Shown here piece after piece: positions 45,282-57,213 of a DNA stretch of 64,000 nt. The notes beneath the pieces are model-generated. The model saw only the letters and a list, made by a program, of their open reading frames with translations, made no database searches and had not been told where the DNA came from. Each line of letters starts with the position of its first letter. Positions within the stretch are counted from its first letter, which is position 1. The position numbers were made by a program, and so were the translations under genes. The stretch lies in NCBI RefSeq assembly GCF_002332425.1, contig NZ_NRGS01000022.1:86187-150186 (forward strand). Reading direction: 5' to 3'. Source of the DNA: Brachybacterium alimentarium (lineage in GTDB: Bacteria > Actinomycetota > Actinomycetes > Actinomycetales > Dermabacteraceae).

Positions 45282-46143
45282 CTCTTCCGCCCCCTCGTCC
45301 GCCCCGCAGGGGAGCCCGCGGCAGGGCACCCTCGCCCGGCCCGTCCCGTCCTGGCGCACCTACGCGATCCTGCTCGGGGCGACCTGGCGGAGCATGCGCG
45401 TGCACCGGATGAATCTCGTGCTCACCTTCCTCGGCAGCGCCGCGCTCCAGGGCACGCAGCTCGCCTTCATCGGCGTGCTGCTGAACGCTTTCGGCACCAT
45501 CGCCGGCTGGGACGTGGCAGAGGTCGCCTTCCTGTACGGACTGCGCCTCACTGCCCACGGGGTGTGCACGATCAACTTCGGCCAGCATCGCGCGAGCGCG
45601 CTCGCGGTGCGCAACGGGGACTGGGACCGCTACCTGCTGCGCCCGGCACCTCCGTTGATGCAGCTGCTGACCAGGTTCTTCAACCCCGGCACCCTGGGCG
45701 ATCTGGTGCTCGGTGCGGCGATCCTGCTCGCCGCCGCGTCCCGGGTGGACATCACCTGGTCGGCGTGGTCCGTGGTCTACGTGGCGCTTGCGGCGATCGG
45801 CGGAGGATTGGTCGAGGCAGGCCTGCAGATCGGGGTCTCCGGGCTCGACTTCCGGATGGGACCCACCACCCGCGTGAAGGACACCATCGACCGCGTGCTG
45901 ACCGATTTCGGTGCCTATCCGATGACGATCTTCGGGACGGTCGGCACCTGGCTCCTCACGTTCCTGCTGCCGTTGGCCTTCATGGCCTACCTGCCGGCCA
46001 CCGTCGTGCTCGGACACACCGAGGGCCTGGTCGTGCCGTTGTGGCTCGCTCAGCTCTCACCGCTCGCAGGACCCGTGATCCTGGTCGCCGGCGTGGCCGT
46101 GTTCCGGTACCTCTCGCGCTGGTACGCGAGCCCGGGGCACTGA
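45274..46143 (+). CDS. ABC-2 exporter permease, subunit 2 (PF06182-like)
   Basis: A 289-residue membrane protein with about six helices after a 25-residue Ser/Pro-rich N-terminal tail. HGVCTINFGQHRASALAVRNGDWDRYLLRPAPPLMQLL near 95-130 is the family core. The GTG at 45274 overlaps the end of subunit 1, so all three exporter genes are translationally coupled. The operon ends before the convergent flavin reductase gene. Confidence 0.87.
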   Translation: MADSSAPSSAPQGSPRQGTLARPVPSWRTYAILLGATWRSMRVHRMNLVLTFLGSAALQGTQLAFIGVLLNAFGTIAGWDVAEVAFLYGLRLTAHGVCTINFGQHRASALAVRNGDWDRYLLRPAPPLMQLLTRFFNPGTLGDLVLGAAILLAAASRVDITWSAWSVVYVALAAIGGGLVEAGLQIGVSGLDFRMGPTTRVKDTIDRVLTDFGAYPMTIFGTVGTWLLTFLLPLAFMAYLPATVVLGHTEGLVVPLWLAQLSPLAGPVILVAGVAVFRYLSRWYASPGH

Positions 46144-46247
46144 CGGCGTGGGCCCCGTCGGCAGCTCGCCGGCGGGGACCACGGGCCAGAGCGCCTGGAG
46201 GAGCGCACGGGCAACGGACGGACCAGCAGGTCCGCCGGATCGGGTGG

Positions 46248-46790
46248 TCACGCGGCGGGGGTGAGCACCTTCTGCTCGATCGTCTTCAGAGCGGTCTGCA
46301 GCGCGGCGACCTTCTCCTCGGTGACGAACAGCTCGCCCTCGACCGAGAGGTCGTCGCGGAAGCCGAGCCCCACGCTGCCCACCACATCGGCATCCAGGCG
46401 CAGCATCAGACGTTCCAGCATCGGCAGCACCTCGTTCGCGGCGCCCCAGCCGTAGCCGACCAGCACAGTGGGCAGGTTCTGCCATTCGGCGTAGAGGAAG
46501 TCGATCGCGTTCTTGAGCGCGCCGGGGTAGGCGCCGTTGTACTGCGGGGTCAGGATCACCACGGCGTCCAGGGCGCCGATGCGCTCCCCCCAGGTCCGAC
46601 CGTGATCAGTGGTCTTGTCCGCACCGGACTTCGGGCTGCTGGGCTCGTCGAAGCTGGGCAGAGCGACCTCGCGGAGGTCGATGAGATCGATCTCGAACTG
46701 GTCCGAGGCGGAGGCGGCGACCCACCGGGCCACCTTCTCGCCGACGCGGTTCGGGCGGGCACTGCTGAGGATGATTCCAAGCTTTGTCAT
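46248..46790 (-). CDS. NADPH-dependent FMN reductase-like flavoprotein
   Basis: A 180-residue flavodoxin-fold protein that binds FMN and reduces quinones, azo compounds or chromate with NAD(P)H in its relatives. The N-terminal phosphate loop SSARPNRVGEKVARW is at residues 9-23. The TPQYNGAYPGALKNAIDFLYAEW block near 81 is the isoalloxazine-binding signature. The length is normal. It is divergent from the HIT gene with 78 bp between starts. The electron acceptor is unknown. Confidence 0.9.
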   Translation of the reverse strand: MTKLGIILSSARPNRVGEKVARWVAASASDQFEIDLIDLREVALPSFDEPSSPKSGADKTTDHGRTWGERIGALDAVVILTPQYNGAYPGALKNAIDFLYAEWQNLPTVLVGYGWGAANEVLPMLERLMLRLDADVVGSVGLGFRDDLSVEGELFVTEEKVAALQTALKTIEQKVLTPAA

Positions 46791-46855
46791 GATGGCTGAA
46801 ACTTCTCATACTTCTGGGGGAGTTCCCAACCCTCTTGTGCCGAGTCTCGCTCCCG

Positions 46856-46861
46856 TAGACT
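46856..46861 (+). promoter_or_regulatory. -10 box for the HIT-phoH-ybeY operon (leaderless)
   Basis: TAGACT followed by 7 nt and then the HIT ATG. It is identical in sequence and spacing to the box before the Eis-like gene at 17036-17041 (minus strand). Confidence 0.55.
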
Positions 46862-46868
46862 TCGGAGC

Positions 46869-47231
46869 ATGGGAGACACCGCCACCGACAGCCGCGACCC
46901 GGACTGCCTCTTCTGCAGGATCGTCGCGGGAGAGATCCCCTCCGAGCGCGTCCACGAGGACGACCAGGTGATCGCCTTCAAGGACCTGCATCCGCAGGCC
47001 GCGGTCCACGTGCTCGTGGTGCCGCGGGAGCACCGGCGGGACGTGCGCGAGCTCGCCGAGCGGCCGGAGCTGCTCGGCCATGTCGCGTCCGTCGCCGGAG
47101 ACATCGCCTCTGATCTGGGCGATGGTGACTTCCGTTTGATCTTCAACACCGGCGAGAGCGCCGGACAGACCGTGTTCCACGTGCATGCGCACGTCCTGGC
47201 GGGCGGGCCGCTCGCAGAAGGAGAAATGTGA
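46869..47231 (+). CDS. HIT family protein (HINT-like nucleotide hydrolase)
   Basis: A 120-residue histidine-triad protein. CLFCRIVAGEIPSERVHEDD near 14 is the HINT N-terminal block with a CxxC pair, and HVHAHVLAG near 105 is the catalytic triad. HINT enzymes hydrolyse AMP-linked phosphoramidates. It appears leaderless and heads a run of genes (phoH, ybeY, corC, era) with very short gaps. The gene order HIT-phoH-ybeY is typical of actinobacteria. Confidence 0.93.
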   Translation: MGDTATDSRDPDCLFCRIVAGEIPSERVHEDDQVIAFKDLHPQAAVHVLVVPREHRRDVRELAERPELLGHVASVAGDIASDLGDGDFRLIFNTGESAGQTVFHVHAHVLAGGPLAEGEM

Positions 47232-47237
47232 CTGATC

Positions 47238-48287
<1,050 letters not shown>

Positions 48288-48290
48288 CAC

Positions 48291-48752
48291 ATGACCATCG
48301 AGATCCGCAACGAGACCACCTACACCGTCGACGAGACCGAGTTCGTCGACTGCGCGCGCTCCGTGTTCGAGGCGATGCACCTGCACCCTGCGACCGAGAT
48401 GTCGATCCTCTTCGTCGACGAGGACGCGATGGAGAAGCTGCACGTGCAGTGGCTGGATCTGCCCGGCCCGACCGATGTCATGAGCTTCCCGATGGACGAG
48501 CTCATCCCCGGCACGGCCGAGCACCCGGCGCCGGAGGGGCTGCTCGGCGACGTCGTGCTGTGCCCGAGCGTCGCGGCGAAGCAGGCGGCCGAGGCCGGTC
48601 ACAGCGCCATCGAGGAGATGCTGCTGCTGACCTGCCATTCGATCCTCCACCTCCTGGGCTACGACCACATGGAGGAGGATGAGCGGAAGGTCATGTTCGA
48701 CCTCCAGCGCACCCTGCTGCTGACCTTCCTCGCCTCCCGGGGGAAGAGCTGA
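48291..48752 (+). CDS. ybeY: Endoribonuclease YbeY
   Basis: A 153-residue metal-dependent RNase that matures 16S rRNA 3' ends and takes part in ribosome quality control. Zinc ligands His116, His120 and His126 lie in [26 protein letters not shown] near 58 is the other conserved block. It starts 3 bp after phoH. Confidence 0.95.
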   Translation: MTIEIRNETTYTVDETEFVDCARSVFEAMHLHPATEMSILFVDEDAMEKLHVQWLDLPGPTDVMSFPMDELIPGTAEHPAPEGLLGDVVLCPSVAAKQAAEAGHSAIEEMLLLTCHSILHLLGYDHMEEDERKVMFDLQRTLLLTFLASRGKS

Positions 48753-48798
48753 GCGCCCTCGCCATGCCTGCGGCGCGGCCTGACCGGAACGGTCGATC

Positions 48799-50157
48799 AT
48801 GCTGAGCACAGCCCTGATCGTCCTGGTGCCGCTGGGCCTCGTGGCGCTCGTCGTCGCGGGCGTGCTGATGGCCGTCGACGGCGCCTACCTCTCCGTCTCC
48901 CGCGGCTCCCTCGAGAAGGTCCTCGCCGAGCAGCCCGAGGCGGTCCGCTCCCAGGTGCTCGCCCAGCACTCGGACGCCGCTCGCACGCTGCTGTCCGTCT
49001 CGCTGGGCCGCATGCTCGCCGAAGCGGTGACCGTCACCTCGATCGCCGGCGTCGCCTTCATGGCCGCCGATCAGCTGGGCATCGGCGCCAGCTGGCTGGC
49101 CCCGACCGTGGTGACGGTCGTCGGCGCCGCCCTGCTGCTGCTGGTGATCCTCGTGATCTCTCCGCGCACCATGGGGCTCAGCCGACCCGAATCGGTGCTG
49201 ATCTCGTGCCGTGCCCTGGTGGGCGCGGTGCGTGTGGTGCTCTGGCTGCCGACGACGGCGCTGACCAGCGTGGGTGCGAATCTCGCGGCCCGCCCGGGGT
49301 CCCAGGACGGCACCGATGACGGTGCGGAGAAGGCCCGTCAGAACGTGGACCGGGCCCTGGAGGACGAGCACGTCCACGACGGCGAGCGGGACATGATCCA
49401 GGGGGTCTTCGATCTGCGCGGCACGATGGTGCGCGAGCTGATGGTGCCCCGCACCGACATGGTGGCGATCTCGGCGGAGTCCACCGCCGCCGACGCGGTC
49501 CAGCTGTTCGTCCGCTCCGGCTTCTCCCGGGTCCCGGTGATCGGGGAGAGCGTCGACGACCTGCGCGGCATGCTGTACGTGAAGGACCTCATGAAGGCGA
49601 TCCACTCGCCCTGGGATCCGCGACCGGACCGCCCCGTCGGCGAGATCCTCCGTCCCGCTCGTTTCGTGCCGGAGTTCGTCACGGCCGACGAGGTGCTGCG
49701 CCAGATGCAGACCAGCCACGTGCACATCACCGTGGTGGTCGACGAATACGGAGGGGTCTCCGGGATCGTCACGATCGAGGACATCCTCGAGGAGATCGTC
49801 GGCGAGATCGCCGACGAGCACGATCCCGTCGAGCCCGAACCCGAGGACCTCGGCGACGGACGCTTCCGGGTACCCGCCCGAGCAGGCCTCTCGGAGGTGG
49901 GCGAGCTGTTCGACCTCGACCTCGAGGACGACGACATCGACAGCGTCGGAGGCCTGCTGGGCAAGGTGACCGGCCACGTGCCGATCGTCGGATCCCGGGC
50001 CGAGGCGTTCGGACTGGTGCTCGAGGGCGAGGCGACCTCGGGGCGCCGCAGACGACTGTCCACCGTGATCGTGTCGCGGGTCCAGGACGCACACGACGCG
50101 CAGGATGAGCACGACGACATGCAGGACACTGACCAGGAGACCCGCGATGACCGATGA
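48799..50157 (+). CDS. CNNM/CorC-type transporter-associated protein (hemolysin C family)
   Basis: A 452-residue membrane protein. Residues 1-150 hold a DUF21/CNNM-type membrane part with about three helices. A tandem CBS pair follows (VRELMVPRTDMVAIS near 212 and ILRPARFVPEFVTADEVL near 284, with VVVDEYGGVSGIVTIEDILEEIVGEI near 313). The C-terminal CorC_HlyC domain (about 350-425) ends in an Asp/Gln/His-rich tail. Relatives act in magnesium or cobalt efflux. The CBS motif VDEYGG is typical of actinobacterial neighbours of era. It overlaps era by 11 bp. Confidence 0.9.
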   Translation: MLSTALIVLVPLGLVALVVAGVLMAVDGAYLSVSRGSLEKVLAEQPEAVRSQVLAQHSDAARTLLSVSLGRMLAEAVTVTSIAGVAFMAADQLGIGASWLAPTVVTVVGAALLLLVILVISPRTMGLSRPESVLISCRALVGAVRVVLWLPTTALTSVGANLAARPGSQDGTDDGAEKARQNVDRALEDEHVHDGERDMIQGVFDLRGTMVRELMVPRTDMVAISAESTAADAVQLFVRSGFSRVPVIGESVDDLRGMLYVKDLMKAIHSPWDPRPDRPVGEILRPARFVPEFVTADEVLRQMQTSHVHITVVVDEYGGVSGIVTIEDILEEIVGEIADEHDPVEPEPEDLGDGRFRVPARAGLSEVGELFDLDLEDDDIDSVGGLLGKVTGHVPIVGSRAEAFGLVLEGEATSGRRRRLSTVIVSRVQDAHDAQDEHDDMQDTDQETRDDR

Positions 50158-51160
50158 CCTCGACCCCACCACCGCCGCCGCACCCGACCCGTCGACCGGA
50201 GCCGCGGGGGGCGGCGAAGGCGCCGAGCGCCCCGCCCACCGCTCGGGCTTCGTGGCCCTGGTGGGCCGGCCCAACGTCGGCAAGTCGACGCTGACCAATG
50301 CACTGGTGGGGGAGAAGGTCGCGATCACCTCGAGCAAGCCGCAGACCACCCGTCGGGCGATCCGCGGCATCGTCACCGGTGAGGACTCCCAGATCATCCT
50401 CGTGGACACCCCGGGAGTGCACCGTCCGCGCACGCTGCTCGGCGAGCGGCTGAACGACCTGGTGCGAGAGACCCTCGGCGAGGTCGACGTGGTGGGATTC
50501 TGCCTCCCGGCGGACCAGAAGGTCGGCCCCGGCGACCGCTTCATCTGCGAGGACCTGGTCGAGATGCGCACCGGCCGCCGCGGCCCCCGCGTGGTCGCGA
50601 TCGTCACCAAGACGGACCTGGTGAGCCGTGATCGCCTGGCCGAGCACCTGATGGCCGTGGATCAGATGATGGACTTCGACGAGATCGTGCCGATCTCCGC
50701 CGTACGCGGGGACCAGATCGACGTGCTGCTCGAGGTGATCGCGAAGCAGCTGCCCGAGGGTCCGCAGCTGTACCCCGATGACCAGCTGACCGAGGAGTCC
50801 CGCGACGATCGGATCTCGGAGCTCATCCGGGAGGCCGCGCTCGAGGGCGTCCGCGAGGAGCTCCCGCACTCGATCGCCGTGGTCGTCGAGGAGGTCGTGG
50901 AGACGGATCCCGACGACCCGTTCGCCGACGTCGCCCCCGGCGAAGGGCGGCTCGTGGTGCGGGCGACGCTGTTCGTCGAACGCGACAGCCAGAAGGGCAT
51001 CATCATCGGCAAGGGCGGTTCCCGCCTCAAGGAGGTCGGGTCGCGGGCCCGTGCCGAGATCAATCACCTGATCGGCCGCAAGGTGCACCTCGACCTGCGC
51101 GTCAAGGTCGCCAAGGAGTGGCAGCGCGATCCCAAGCAGCTGGGCCGCCTCGGCTTCTGA
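50147..51160 (+). CDS. era: GTPase Era
   Basis: A 337-residue GTPase that binds 16S rRNA and helps 30S maturation. G1 is GRPNVGKST at residues 40-48, G3 DTPGVH near 88 and G4 TKTDLV near 152. The KH domain shows GIIIGKGGSRLKEVGSRAR near 286. The first 35 residues are a low-complexity Ala/Pro/Gly tail. The ATG at 50147 has AGGAGA upstream; an earlier ATG at 50105 inside corC is less likely. It closes the HIT-phoH-ybeY-corC run. Confidence 0.95.
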   Translation: MTDDLDPTTAAAPDPSTGAAGGGEGAERPAHRSGFVALVGRPNVGKSTLTNALVGEKVAITSSKPQTTRRAIRGIVTGEDSQIILVDTPGVHRPRTLLGERLNDLVRETLGEVDVVGFCLPADQKVGPGDRFICEDLVEMRTGRRGPRVVAIVTKTDLVSRDRLAEHLMAVDQMMDFDEIVPISAVRGDQIDVLLEVIAKQLPEGPQLYPDDQLTEESRDDRISELIREAALEGVREELPHSIAVVVEEVVETDPDDPFADVAPGEGRLVVRATLFVERDSQKGIIIGKGGSRLKEVGSRARAEINHLIGRKVHLDLRVKVAKEWQRDPKQLGRLGF

Positions 51161-51230
51161 GCGCCGAGCTGCGTCTCCTGGCCGGACTGTTCGCATCGTG
51201 AGCGGCCCCGAGGAGCCGGAGCGACGGTGT

Positions 51231-51236
51231 TAACGT
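51231..51236 (+). promoter_or_regulatory. -10 box for the leuA leader (leaderless)
   Basis: TAACGT followed by 6 nt and then the ATG of the leucine leader peptide. No convincing -35 hexamer is seen at 17-18 bp. Confidence 0.5.
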
Positions 51237-51242
51237 TGCGGC

Positions 51243-51287
51243 ATGCGTGGATCGCTGCTCCTGCTTAGCCGCCGCGACGGGACCTGA
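51243..51287 (+). CDS. leuL: leuA leader peptide
   Basis: A 14-residue ORF, MRGSLLLLSRRDGT, with four consecutive Leu codons (CTG CTC CTG CTT). It is the classic sensor of a leucine attenuator: a ribosome that lacks charged tRNA-Leu stalls in the run and changes the fold of the RNA downstream. Leader peptides of this type are predicted upstream of leuA in other actinobacteria. It appears to be translated from a leaderless 5' end and stops 69 nt before leuA. Confidence 0.8.
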   Translation: MRGSLLLLSRRDGT

Positions 51288-51288
51288 A

Positions 51289-53171
<1,883 letters not shown>

Positions 53172-53238
53172 TCAGCGATCCCGCACCTGGCCAGCAGGCT
53201 GCCGTGCAGGGGGTGCAGGGGTGCAGGACGTGCAGGGC

Positions 53239-53302
53239 GAACGGGGCGTGAGCAGCAATCCTGCGATGACAGTCGTCAGCAGGTGCCGCTCACGCCCCGT
53301 TC
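53239..53302. terminator. Bidirectional terminator between leuA and the EamA gene
   Basis: GAACGGGGCGTGAGC at 53239-53253 pairs perfectly with GCTCACGCCCCGTTC at 53288-53302 around a 34-nt loop. The right arm ends at the base before the EamA stop codon. TGCAGG-type short repeats (53203-53236) precede the left arm. Confidence 0.7.
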
Positions 53303-54400
53303 TCATTCCGCCGCGCGCGGTCCGTCCTCGGCCGGCTGGCCGTCCGCGACCAGATCCTCCGCGATGAGATTCTCAGCGATGAGATCCTCCTCGGTGAGCA
53401 TCGGCATCTCCCCGGTGAGCGTCGCGTGCGTGGGCGTGGGGAGCTCCCATCCCGGAGCCTCGTCGACCGGCTGCGGCTCACCGGGCGCCGTGCTGCGAGC
53501 GGTGAGTGTGATGCCGACGCTCGCACCGACGACCAGCACAGCCGCGGCGACCCGCAGGGCGGTCGCCTCCTGCCCGATCAGCAGCACGCCGGCGAGCAGG
53601 GCGATCACGGGCTCGAGGCTCAGCAGGATCCCGAAGACATGGCGCGGCAGTCGCCGCAGCGCGGCGAGCTCGAGCGTGTAGGGGAGCACCGAGGCGAGCA
53701 GAGCGGTGCCGACCGCGAGCGCCAGCAGGTGCAGGTCCAGCACACCGGTGACAGCCCCGGAGGCCCCGAAGGGCAGCACCAGGAGAGCACCGACGGCCAT
53801 CGCGACGGCGAGACCGTCCTGACCCGGCACGAGCTTGCCCACCCGTGCGCTGGTGAGGATGTACGTGCCCCAGAACACCGCGGCGACGAGAGCGAAGAGC
53901 ACCCCGAGCCCGTCCAGCGCGGCCGCACCCGTGAAGGACTCCACGCCGAACAGGCCGACGCCGCCGAGAGCCAGAACCACCCACAGCAGGTCGGAGCGCC
54001 GCGTCGAGAGCAGGGCGGAGACGGCCAGCGGCCCCAGGAACTCGATCGCCACCGCCGTGCCCAGCGGTATGCGTGCGATGGCGGCGTAGAAGCTGCCGTT
54101 CATGGCTCCGATCGCCCCGCCGAACAGGAGCACGGCGATCCACTGCTGACGGGTGAAGCGGTGCAGTTTCGGGCGCACGATCACCAGCAGCACGATCGCG
54201 GCGATGCCGAGGCGCAGTGCAGTGGTGCCCCAGGACCCGAGCGCGGGGAAGAGCTGGGTGGCCAGAGCTGCGCCGAACTGCAGGGATATGCACGAGCCGA
54301 GGATGAACAGGACCGGGGTGAGCGGCACACCGGAGCCGCCGCGGGAAGCGACCGCGACGGGCGCCTGAGCGGTGGGAGCGGAGGAAGCGGAAGTCGTCAC
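53303..54400 (-). CDS. EamA-family transporter (RhtA-like exporter)
   Basis: A 365-residue membrane protein with ten predicted helices in two EamA repeats. PLGTAVAIEFLGPLAVSALLSTRRSDLLWV near 111 and ALRRLPRHVFGILLSLEPVIALLAGVLLIGQ near 244 match RhtA-type amino acid or metabolite exporters. The last 55 residues are an acidic tail with an imperfect repeat (EEDLIAENLIAEDLVADG). The GTG at 54400 is assigned; an ATG at 54475 would start inside the divergent operator region and is unlikely. It is divergent from a LysR gene that probably controls it. The substrate is unknown. Confidence 0.85.
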   Translation of the reverse strand: MTTSASSAPTAQAPVAVASRGGSGVPLTPVLFILGSCISLQFGAALATQLFPALGSWGTTALRLGIAAIVLLVIVRPKLHRFTRQQWIAVLLFGGAIGAMNGSFYAAIARIPLGTAVAIEFLGPLAVSALLSTRRSDLLWVVLALGGVGLFGVESFTGAAALDGLGVLFALVAAVFWGTYILTSARVGKLVPGQDGLAVAMAVGALLVLPFGASGAVTGVLDLHLLALAVGTALLASVLPYTLELAALRRLPRHVFGILLSLEPVIALLAGVLLIGQEATALRVAAAVLVVGASVGITLTARSTAPGEPQPVDEAPGWELPTPTHATLTGEMPMLTEEDLIAENLIAEDLVADGQPAEDGPRAAE

Positions 54401-54458
54401 GGCTCTACTCTGGGGCCTCGCCTCCAGCCGGGTCCAGTGAATGTTCGCGACCTGTACC

Positions 54459-54475
54459 GTGAAGCAGAACTTCAC
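54459..54475. promoter_or_regulatory. Palindromic operator candidate between EamA and LysR genes
   Basis: GTGAAG-CAGAA-CTTCAC is a perfect 6-bp inverted repeat with a 5-nt centre, a T-N13-A arrangement close to a LysR box. It lies 18 bp before the LysR start and about 60 bp before the EamA start. Confidence 0.55.
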
Positions 54476-54492
54476 ATTACTCGGAGGTCGAC

Positions 54493-55419
54493 GTGCTGAA
54501 CCTGCACCGGTTGTTCCTGCTGCACGAACTGCACAGGCTGGGGACGATGTCGGCGATCGCGCGAGCGCATTCGATGTCGCCCTCTGCCGTCTCCCAGCAG
54601 CTCTCGCTGCTGGAGCGGGAGACCAAGGTCACCCTGTTCGAGCAGGTGGGGAGGCGGGTCGTGCTCACCGAACCCGGGGTCCGGCTCGCCCGTCGCGGCG
54701 AGGAGATGCTCGCTCTGTCGGAGACCGCCGAGGCCGAGCTCGTGCTCGCGCAGGGCGAGGCCTCCGGAGTGCTGCGGGTCGCCTCCTTCCAGACTCCGAT
54801 GATCGCGCTCGCCCCGGCCGCGGTGGGCGTGCTCGCCCAGCACCACCCGCTGCTGCAGCTGGAGATGGCGCAGCAGGAGGTCGGCGATGCCTATGACGGT
54901 CTGCTCGCGCATCGGCACGACGTGATCCTGGGGGAGGACTATCCGGGCGGACAGCGCGTGGTGCGGCGCGGGACCGACCGCGAGGCGCTGCTGCGCGATC
55001 CGCTCCTGCTGGTGCTGCCGGATGCGGGCCAGTGGTCGCAGGCGGGCGCGCTCGGCGACCTCGTCGAAGCGCCGTGGGCGCTGGACCCGTCCGCCTCCCG
55101 CACGGGCATCTGGGAGCGCACCTATCTGCGCTCGGCGGGCATCGAGCCGCGCACCCGCTTCACCACCCCGGACCCGCTGCTGCAGGTGCACCTGGTCCGC
55201 TCCGGGCACGCGGTCGCCATCGTCCCGGGAATCATCGCTGCGGAGCACCTCGGCGGCACTCGCGTGCTGCGCCTGCCCGGCGACCCCCACCGCTCCCTCT
55301 ACACCGCGGCCCGCGCCGGGGCGGCGAGCCATCCCTCGCTGCTGGCCTTCCGTGCGGCCCTGCTCGAGGCGGCCGGACGCGTCTCCGACCTGCAGGGGCT
55401 GGAGACCCTGGGGCGTTGA
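54493..55419 (+). CDS. LysR-family transcriptional regulator
   Basis: A 308-residue regulator. The N-terminal winged helix-turn-helix (LHRLFLLHELHRLGTMSAIARAHSMSPSAVSQQLSLLERE) spans residues 4-43, and the effector-binding domain starts near 90 (GVLRVASFQTPMIALAPAAV). The GTG has GGAGG at 5-nt spacing. It is the divergent partner of the EamA exporter, so export control by an amino acid-like effector is the likely role. An ArgP/LysG-type role is possible but not shown. Confidence 0.9.
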   Translation: MLNLHRLFLLHELHRLGTMSAIARAHSMSPSAVSQQLSLLERETKVTLFEQVGRRVVLTEPGVRLARRGEEMLALSETAEAELVLAQGEASGVLRVASFQTPMIALAPAAVGVLAQHHPLLQLEMAQQEVGDAYDGLLAHRHDVILGEDYPGGQRVVRRGTDREALLRDPLLLVLPDAGQWSQAGALGDLVEAPWALDPSASRTGIWERTYLRSAGIEPRTRFTTPDPLLQVHLVRSGHAVAIVPGIIAAEHLGGTRVLRLPGDPHRSLYTAARAGAASHPSLLAFRAALLEAAGRVSDLQGLETLGR

Positions 55420-55525
55420 GAGAGCCTCCTGGGCGCGTGCAGGCCGCGCGGCCCGTGCCCTGCTTGTGGGGCATCCCTGCGCAAGGTACCTTGGTCTCAA
55501 GATACTTTCGGTGGGAGAGGTCGCG

Positions 55526-56293
55526 ATGACGCACAGCTGGAGCCCGGAGCAGTACCTCCGCTACGAGGACGAGAGGGCGCGTCCGTTCCTCGAGCTCACC
55601 GCGAGGATCCACGCCGACGCTCCGCGACGCGTGGTGGACCTCGGTGCCGGCCCCGGCACCCTGACGTCGCTGCTCGCCGAGCGCTGGCCGGACGCCGAGG
55701 TGACCGCCGTCGACTCCAGTCCGGAGATGATCGAGCGAGCCCGAGGGATCGCCGGGATCTCCGCCGTGCGAGCGGATCTCCGCTGCTGGGAGCCGTCCGC
55801 ACCCGTGGACGTGCTCGTGTCCAACGCGGCCCTGCAATGGGTGGACGACCATCTCACGCTGCTTCCGCGCCTGGTGGGGATGCTCGCACCAGGTGGCTGG
55901 CTCGCGATGCAGGTGCCGGGCAACTTCGAGGAGCCCAGCCATCGGATCCGGCGCGATCTGGCCGCGCAGGAGCCCTTTGCCCAGCACGTGCGGGACGTGA
56001 CCGTGCCCTCCTCGCACGATGCGGCGACCTACCTGCGCACCCTGCAGGGTCTCGGACTGGAGACCGACGCCTGGGAGACCACCTACCTCCACGTCCTGCA
56101 CGGGGAGGACCCGGTCTTCGAGTGGGTCAGCGGCACCGGAGCCCGCCCCACGCTCCAGGCACTGCCGGCCGATCTCCGTGCAGCCTTCGAGCAGGAGTAT
56201 CGCGACCGACTGCGCACGGCCTACCCGGACTCCGGCCACGGAGTCGTGCTGCCCTTCCGGAGGGTCTTCGCCGTCGGCCGTCGTCCACGCTGA
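55526..56293 (+). CDS. tam: Trans-aconitate 2-methyltransferase-like SAM enzyme
   Basis: A 255-residue class I methyltransferase. The SAM site is RRVVDLGAGPGTLTSLLAERWP near 33, with AVDSSPEMIERAR as motif II. SNAALQWVDDHLTLLPRLVGMLAPGGWLAMQVPGNF-type sequence near 95 is characteristic of Tam, which methylates trans-aconitate to relieve aconitase inhibition. The length matches Tam. The ATG follows GGGAGAGG. It begins 106 bp after the LysR gene and converges on the EcsC gene with an 8-bp gap. Confidence 0.85.
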   Translation: MTHSWSPEQYLRYEDERARPFLELTARIHADAPRRVVDLGAGPGTLTSLLAERWPDAEVTAVDSSPEMIERARGIAGISAVRADLRCWEPSAPVDVLVSNAALQWVDDHLTLLPRLVGMLAPGGWLAMQVPGNFEEPSHRIRRDLAAQEPFAQHVRDVTVPSSHDAATYLRTLQGLGLETDAWETTYLHVLHGEDPVFEWVSGTGARPTLQALPADLRAAFEQEYRDRLRTAYPDSGHGVVLPFRRVFAVGRRPR

Positions 56294-56301
56294 GGCCCGC
56301 C

Positions 56302-57018
56302 TCAGCGGACCGGCGGGAAGCTCTGCCGCGCGGCCGTCGCGATCCGGTTCAGCTGCGAGCGGTCCGAGAGGGCGCCGAGCACCGCACCGAGACCCGGGAT
56401 CGCCTTGCCGAACAGTCGGGTGGAACGCAGCCCGAAGCGACGCACCAGGCGCGCGCCGATCGCGCCGACGACCTCCGACTGCGGGTTCTTCGGCAGCCTC
56501 CCGGCCACGCCGCGAGCCGCAGCGCCGGCGACCGGCCCCAGGCCCACGCTCTTGAGCACGTCCCCGGACTCCTCGCCGACCAGCGCGGCCAGGACCCGCA
56601 CCCTCACCTCCTCGTCGTCGAGGTCGTAGCCGCGCACCGCAGCGATGGCGCCGACCATGCGCGTGGCCTGCACGTAGAACTCGAGCACATTGGTGGGCAG
56701 CAGGATCGGCAGGGTGACGAAGCCGCCGAGACCGGTGACGAAGCCGCCTGCGGTCACGCCCCGGCGGTGGCGGCGCACGAGGCGGCGCACGGCCACCTCG
56801 GGCCGACGCCTGCCGTGGCCCCGCTGCGCCCGTCGGGCGGTGTCCGCGGCGGAGGAGTACGTGAGCTTCCCGTCCAGGCCGATGTTGCGGATCATGGTGA
56901 CCGTACGCTCGAGGGCGCCGCCTGACGGCGCGTCCTCCCCCTTGCGCGCCTCCTTCATCGCGTCGCGCGCCGTGGACTTCGCGGATTCGTCGCTGCGCAG
57001 CATCGAGAAGATCCCCAT
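56302..57018 (-). CDS. EcsC-family protein
   Basis: A 238-residue protein of the EcsC family, of unknown biochemical role. A charged N-terminus with an Arg-rich stretch (QRGHGRRRPEVAVRRLVRRHRRG, near 65-87) leads to the core GGFVTGLGGFVTLPILLPTNVLEFYVQATRMVGAIAAVRGYDL (about 91-133), which is the family signature. Two hydrophobic segments may embed in the membrane. GAGGGA lies upstream of the ATG. It ends only 8 bp from the convergent methyltransferase stop, with no room for a separate terminator. Confidence 0.82.
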   Translation of the reverse strand: MGIFSMLRSDESAKSTARDAMKEARKGEDAPSGGALERTVTMIRNIGLDGKLTYSSAADTARRAQRGHGRRRPEVAVRRLVRRHRRGVTAGGFVTGLGGFVTLPILLPTNVLEFYVQATRMVGAIAAVRGYDLDDEEVRVRVLAALVGEESGDVLKSVGLGPVAGAAARGVAGRLPKNPQSEVVGAIGARLVRRFGLRSTRLFGKAIPGLGAVLGALSDRSQLNRIATAARQSFPPVR

Positions 57019-57213
57019 GGCCGGCCTCCCTCGTTCTGGTGCGCCGCGTCGAGAGCGGCGCTGCGGATGATGCGCCCATCATGCCGTGCCGCGCCCGCTG
57101 GGCACCGGCTGCCGACCGCTCGGTGGGGCGGCGCGGTGCGTGACGGACCTCCTGCTCGACACCGAGGTCTCCTGCCTCCGGTCGTCCGGCCTGCGCCGTA
57201 GGCTCAGGGCACC

